NCBI GenBank assembly: GCA_964466455.1
Contig: CAYXNL010000076.1
Coordinates: forward strand, 1 to 8,695
Origin: S010-25 sp964466455
Lineage (GTDB): Bacteria > Pseudomonadota > Gammaproteobacteria > SZUA-229
DNA length: 8,695 nt
Reading direction: 5' to 3'
Positions 6,072 through 8,695 of the stretch are shown piece after piece. The notes below the pieces were generated by a model. That model had not been told where the DNA came from. It made no database searches and saw nothing but the letters and a program-made list of their open reading frames with translations. Positions within the stretch are counted from its first letter, which is position 1, and every line of letters starts with the position of its first letter. Both the position numbers and the translations under genes were made by a program.

Positions 6072-6200
6072 ACCGAATCATAAAACCAATATCCTGTTAT
6101 ATTTTCCGAGCCCAGATGCTAATATGCTCCATCAGATTAAATAATTCACTTATTAACCTGAAGGCACGATTTATTTTACAGCCTGGTTCCTGAAAATAGC

Positions 6201-6228
6201 TGCACATAACACGCCCAACCGCTACAAT
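6201..6228 (+). promoter_or_regulatory. sigma70-like promoter of ypjD
   Basis: TGCACA (6201-6206) and TACAAT (6223-6228) are separated by 16 bp and match the -35 and -10 consensus at four and five of six positions. The expected transcript start lies about 35 nt before the ypjD ATG. The rest of the 265-bp ffh-ypjD gap shows no gene and no terminator, as expected for a divergent promoter region. Confidence 0.5.
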
Positions 6229-6270
6229 CGGTACCTTACCAATGACACAGAGAAAAAATACAGGTCAGCA

Positions 6271-7074
6271 ATGAATACTCCTATCGCCACTTACGCGGCT
6301 ATTGTGCTTTATTTTACGTGTACAACGTTAATCATATTAAAGCTTCAGCGACACAGGCTCACTACGTCTATTCCCCGGACAGGTATTTTACTACTTGGCC
6401 TGCTGGGTGTCGCCGCACACGCTTACGCCTTATATGTCGGGCTTTTCAGCACGCCGGAGGTTAACCTTGGTTTTTACAATGCGCTTTCACTAATCAGTGC
6501 TTTTATCGCGCTTTTTACGCTGGCCACAGCATTCCGTTATGGCACGGAAGCACTGCTAGTGATGATTTTACCAACCGCAATTGTAATGATCCTTCTGGAT
6601 GCAAATTTACACTCCAGCAAGCTGCTTGCGCCCGGCAGCTCAGATGCCCTTGTTTTCCATATTATTAGCTCATTAATCGCCTACAGCATTCTTGCCCTGG
6701 CCGCCATGATTGCTATCGGGCTGTCTGTACAGAACCGCTATCTGCATAATCACCGCCCCAGTTTCGTTAACGCATTACCGCCGCTTAAAACCATGGAAAA
6801 CTTGTTATTTGAAGCCTTAACGGTCGGCTTTATCTGCCTGAGCATCTCGCTGGCAAGTGGCCTGATGTTTATCGAGGATATGTTCACACAGGAGCTTGCA
6901 CACAAAACCGTTCTCTCTATTATTGCCTGGTTTGTTTTTCTGATCCTGCTGATTGGTCGCTGGGTGCTCGGCTGGCGTGGACGCATTGCCATTCGCTGGA
7001 CTTTAGTTGGTTTTTTCAGCCTGATGCTGGCTTATTTTGGTAGCAAATTTGTGCTTGAAGTTATTTTACATTAA
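6271..7074 (+). CDS. ypjD: YpjD-type inner-membrane protein, cytochrome c assembly (CcsA/HemX) family
   Basis: This 267-residue integral membrane protein has about eight hydrophobic helices, beginning at residues 6-24, 37-56 and 68-88 and ending with 245-265. Conserved-looking histidines occur in GVAAHAYAL (His50), VFHIISSLIAY (His130) and LAHKTVLSIIAW (His211), followed by Trp220 and the cytoplasmic GWRGR turn. This pattern fits the CcsA/HemX/YpjD family, whose better known members handle haem for cytochrome c assembly; the exact role of YpjD is not settled. The ATG follows a CAGG site with 6-nt spacing. The position, divergent from ffh and upstream of a CorB-like gene, matches the E. coli order and is the strongest support for the ypjD label. 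Confidence 0.88.
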   Translation: MNTPIATYAAIVLYFTCTTLIILKLQRHRLTTSIPRTGILLLGLLGVAAHAYALYVGLFSTPEVNLGFYNALSLISAFIALFTLATAFRYGTEALLVMILPTAIVMILLDANLHSSKLLAPGSSDALVFHIISSLIAYSILALAAMIAIGLSVQNRYLHNHRPSFVNALPPLKTMENLLFEALTVGFICLSISLASGLMFIEDMFTQELAHKTVLSIIAWFVFLILLIGRWVLGWRGRIAIRWTLVGFFSLMLAYFGSKFVLEVILH

Positions 7075-7105
7075 TCCTGTAACGTTAATACCCCGTATAG
7101 TTGGC

Positions 7106-7133
7106 TTGACTCTTTTTTCAATACGCACATAAT
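7106..7133 (+). promoter_or_regulatory. sigma70-like promoter of the CorB-like gene
   Basis: TTGACT (7106-7111) and CATAAT (7128-7133) are spaced 16 bp apart and each match consensus at five of six positions. The implied start near 7140 leaves a leader of about 25 nt before the TTG start codon. This suggests the transporter gene, and perhaps radA after it, is transcribed independently of ypjD, or in addition to read-through from it. Confidence 0.55.
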
Positions 7134-7164
7134 TCATCTTTCCTGGTCACACGAGAATGATTCC

Positions 7165-8496
7165 TTGAACGATATTCCTACCGAAACGCTTTTCATTATT
7201 CTTGGCGCTATGGTACTTTTATCTGGTTTTTTCTCCGGTTCTGAAACTGCGTTAATGACACTTAACCGTTACCGGCTGAAAAGCCTTGCGGATAAAGGTC
7301 ACCGCGGTGCCATTCTGGCACAGAAACTTCTTGACAGACCTGACCGTCTGCTTGGACTTATTCTGCTTGGTAATAATATTGTTAATATTTTTGCCGCAAC
7401 CCTGGCAACACTTATCGCCCTGCGTATATTTGGCGAAATCGGGATTGCTATTGCACCCTTCGCCTTAACCTTTATTATTCTTGTGTTTTCAGAGGTTACA
7501 CCGAAAACACTGGCGGCATTAAAGCCGGAGCAACTGGCTTTTCCATCTGCCTATGTCTATACCCTGATAGCCACCCCTCTTTATCCGTTTGTCTGGCTGG
7601 TAAATATTTTTTCCAATACATTACTGGCAATCATCGGCATCCATCCTGATAAAGAAACCCGTCGGGAACTCGATAGTGATGAACTGCGCGCAGTTGTTAT
7701 CGAAGCCAGGCAGTTTATCCCCAGTGCCCATGCAAAAATGCTACTGGGTATTCTTGATCTGGAGCGAGTTAGCGTAGAAGATATCATGATACCCAGAAAC
7801 GAGATTACCGGGATCGACTTAAATGATGACTGGAATGATATTGTTCATCAAATTACCCATAGCCAGCGCACACGGGTACCGATTTTTCATGACAGTATTG
7901 ATGATACCGTCGGCATTTTGCATCTTCGCAAGGTGCTGAATCTGTTTTCACGTGATGAACTGAATATAGATACCCTGAAATCATTGATTCGACAGGCTTA
8001 CTTTATCCCGGCCGCCACCTCACTCACCCGACAATTATTAAATTTTCAGGAAAATCGGCGGCGTTCCGCTCTGGTCGTAGATGAGTACGGCAGTATTCAG
8101 GGACTGGTAACACTGGAGGATATTCTGGAAGAAATCGTCGGCCAGTTTACCACCGACTCCCCCACCCGCAGCCAGGGAATCCATAAACACGATGGATATT
8201 ATCTGATTGACGGCAATATCCATATCCGTGATATAAACCGGACATTAAACTGGCATCTACCCTCCAACGGCCCGAGAACGTTGAATGGGCTGATTCTGGA
8301 ATACATGGAAATTATCCCGCAACCTGGCACCAGTCTGATGATTGACGGTTATACCATTGAAATAACTCGAATGGATAATAATGCAGTACGCACGGCAAAA
8401 CTGCAAAACAACAACGCTATACCCGTGGAAGAAAAAGGTCGGGAAAAGACAACAACCGGACACGCTAATCAATCTACCAGCCGGTCAGTTGAATAA
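7165..8496 (+). CDS. yfjD: CNNM-CBS membrane transporter of the HlyC/CorC family (YfjD/CorB-like)
   Basis: This 443-residue protein has the standard three-part build. A DUF21/CNNM transmembrane domain covers about 1-160, with GFFSGSETALMTLNRYRLKSL, LLGNNIVNI and FSEVTPKTLAAL. A CBS pair covers about 200-330, with VEDIMIPRNEI and LVVDEYGSIQGLVTLEDILEEIVG. A CorC_HlyC-type domain covers about 340-412, followed by a polar tail. Proteins of this group, Salmonella CorB and archaeal and animal CNNM relatives, are linked to Mg2+ transport with ATP-Mg binding by the CBS module. The start is taken as the TTG at 7165, with GAGAA 7 nt upstream, because it begins the family's usual short N-terminus and no in-frame ATG precedes it. 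The start is somewhat uncertain; the family is not. The gene follows ypjD as in E. coli and lies 15 nt before radA. Confidence 0.92.
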   Translation: MNDIPTETLFIILGAMVLLSGFFSGSETALMTLNRYRLKSLADKGHRGAILAQKLLDRPDRLLGLILLGNNIVNIFAATLATLIALRIFGEIGIAIAPFALTFIILVFSEVTPKTLAALKPEQLAFPSAYVYTLIATPLYPFVWLVNIFSNTLLAIIGIHPDKETRRELDSDELRAVVIEARQFIPSAHAKMLLGILDLERVSVEDIMIPRNEITGIDLNDDWNDIVHQITHSQRTRVPIFHDSIDDTVGILHLRKVLNLFSRDELNIDTLKSLIRQAYFIPAATSLTRQLLNFQENRRRSALVVDEYGSIQGLVTLEDILEEIVGQFTTDSPTRSQGIHKHDGYYLIDGNIHIRDINRTLNWHLPSNGPRTLNGLILEYMEIIPQPGTSLMIDGYTIEITRMDNNAVRTAKLQNNNAIPVEEKGREKTTTGHANQSTSRSVE

Positions 8497-8511
8497 CTCA
8501 CCGACTCCATC

Positions 8512-8695
8512 ATGGCAAAAAAAGAAAAAACCATTTACCTGTGTCGTGATTGCGGAGATAGTTTTCCCAAGTGGCAGGGACAGTGCGATTCCTGTGGCGC
8601 ATGGAATACCTTAAATGAATTTAAAGAACCTAAAAATGCCAGAAATCCAAAAGGTTCATCAAGTCTGAGCGGGTATGCAGGCGCAAAAGAATCGG
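8512..8695 (+). CDS. radA: DNA repair protein RadA, N-terminal part (cut by window edge)
   Basis: Only the first 61 codons are in the window. They contain the RadA C4 zinc finger, Cys11-x2-Cys14 and Cys25-x2-Cys28, with the family phrase FPKWQGQCDSCGAWNT, and then the SGYAGA segment that precedes the RecA-like motor domain. RadA (Sms) is a RecA-related, DnaB-like helicase that promotes branch migration in homologous recombination. The ATG lies 15 nt after the transporter stop codon. No clear Shine-Dalgarno is visible, so translation may depend on the upstream gene. The motor and Lon-like domains lie beyond the edge and could not be checked. Confidence 0.95.
   Translation, partial: MAKKEKTIYLCRDCGDSFPKWQGQCDSCGAWNTLNEFKEPKNARNPKGSSSLSGYAGAKES

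Noticed and set aside
6006..6270. 4.5S RNA or another small RNA next to ffh
   Set aside because: No stable long hairpin or SRP RNA tetraloop signature was seen; the region reads as an AT-rich divergent promoter.
7157..7159. ATG just upstream of the CorB-like gene as its start
   Set aside because: It is out of frame with the protein; the TTG at 7165 is in frame.
1..8695. CRISPR array, tRNA, rRNA, intact insertion sequence or phage gene
   Set aside because: No regularly spaced long repeats, no cloverleaf or rRNA-like sequence, and no transposase or integrase motifs were found on either strand.

Overview
The window looks like a piece of a gammaproteobacterial chromosome of moderate GC content. 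The main taxonomic clue is the right half: ffh (minus strand) is divergent from a ypjD-like cytochrome c assembly-family gene, which is followed by a CorB/YfjD-type CNNM-CBS transporter gene. The same ffh-ypjD-yfjD neighbourhood occurs in Escherichia coli. The 5' end of radA closes the window. No genus can be named from this sequence alone.

Layout, left to right. (1) Positions 1-400 hold no intact gene. They carry a decayed, frameshifted fragment of what looks like a secreted 'choice-of-anchor U' type protein, ended by a good rho-independent terminator at 411-434. (2) Positions 455-1144 are a compact type II toxin-antitoxin operon: an AbrB-fold (VapB-like) antitoxin and a PIN-domain (VapC-like) toxin overlapping by 4 nt. 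A perfect 11-bp inverted repeat brackets the -10 region and is the likely autoregulatory operator. (3) Positions 1145-1366 are non-coding with small repeats, followed by an unrecognised 47-codon ORF whose stop overlaps the next start (TAATG). (4) Positions 1510-4565 are a two-gene metabolic operon: a Sad/YneI-like succinate-semialdehyde dehydrogenase and a ThDP-dependent enzyme of the acetolactate synthase superfamily. The pairing and sequence character match the cyanobacterial 2-oxoglutarate decarboxylase/SSADH pair that bypasses 2-oxoglutarate dehydrogenase. (5) Positions 4561-4619 are a short convergent intergenic region made of 15-bp tandem repeats; the apparent ffh terminator lies inside the 3' end of the ThDP gene. 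(6) ffh, a 265-bp divergent promoter region, ypjD, the CorB-like gene and radA fill the rest.

How the genes work together: the left part is accessory (gene relic, toxin-antitoxin, possible arrival of the metabolic pair) and the right part is conserved core. The most interesting biology is the putative TCA-cycle bypass: 2-oxoglutarate is decarboxylated to succinic semialdehyde, which is oxidised to succinate. It rests on family resemblance and gene order and is not proven from sequence. I found no CRISPR array, tRNA, rRNA, intact transposon or clearly novel defence system.
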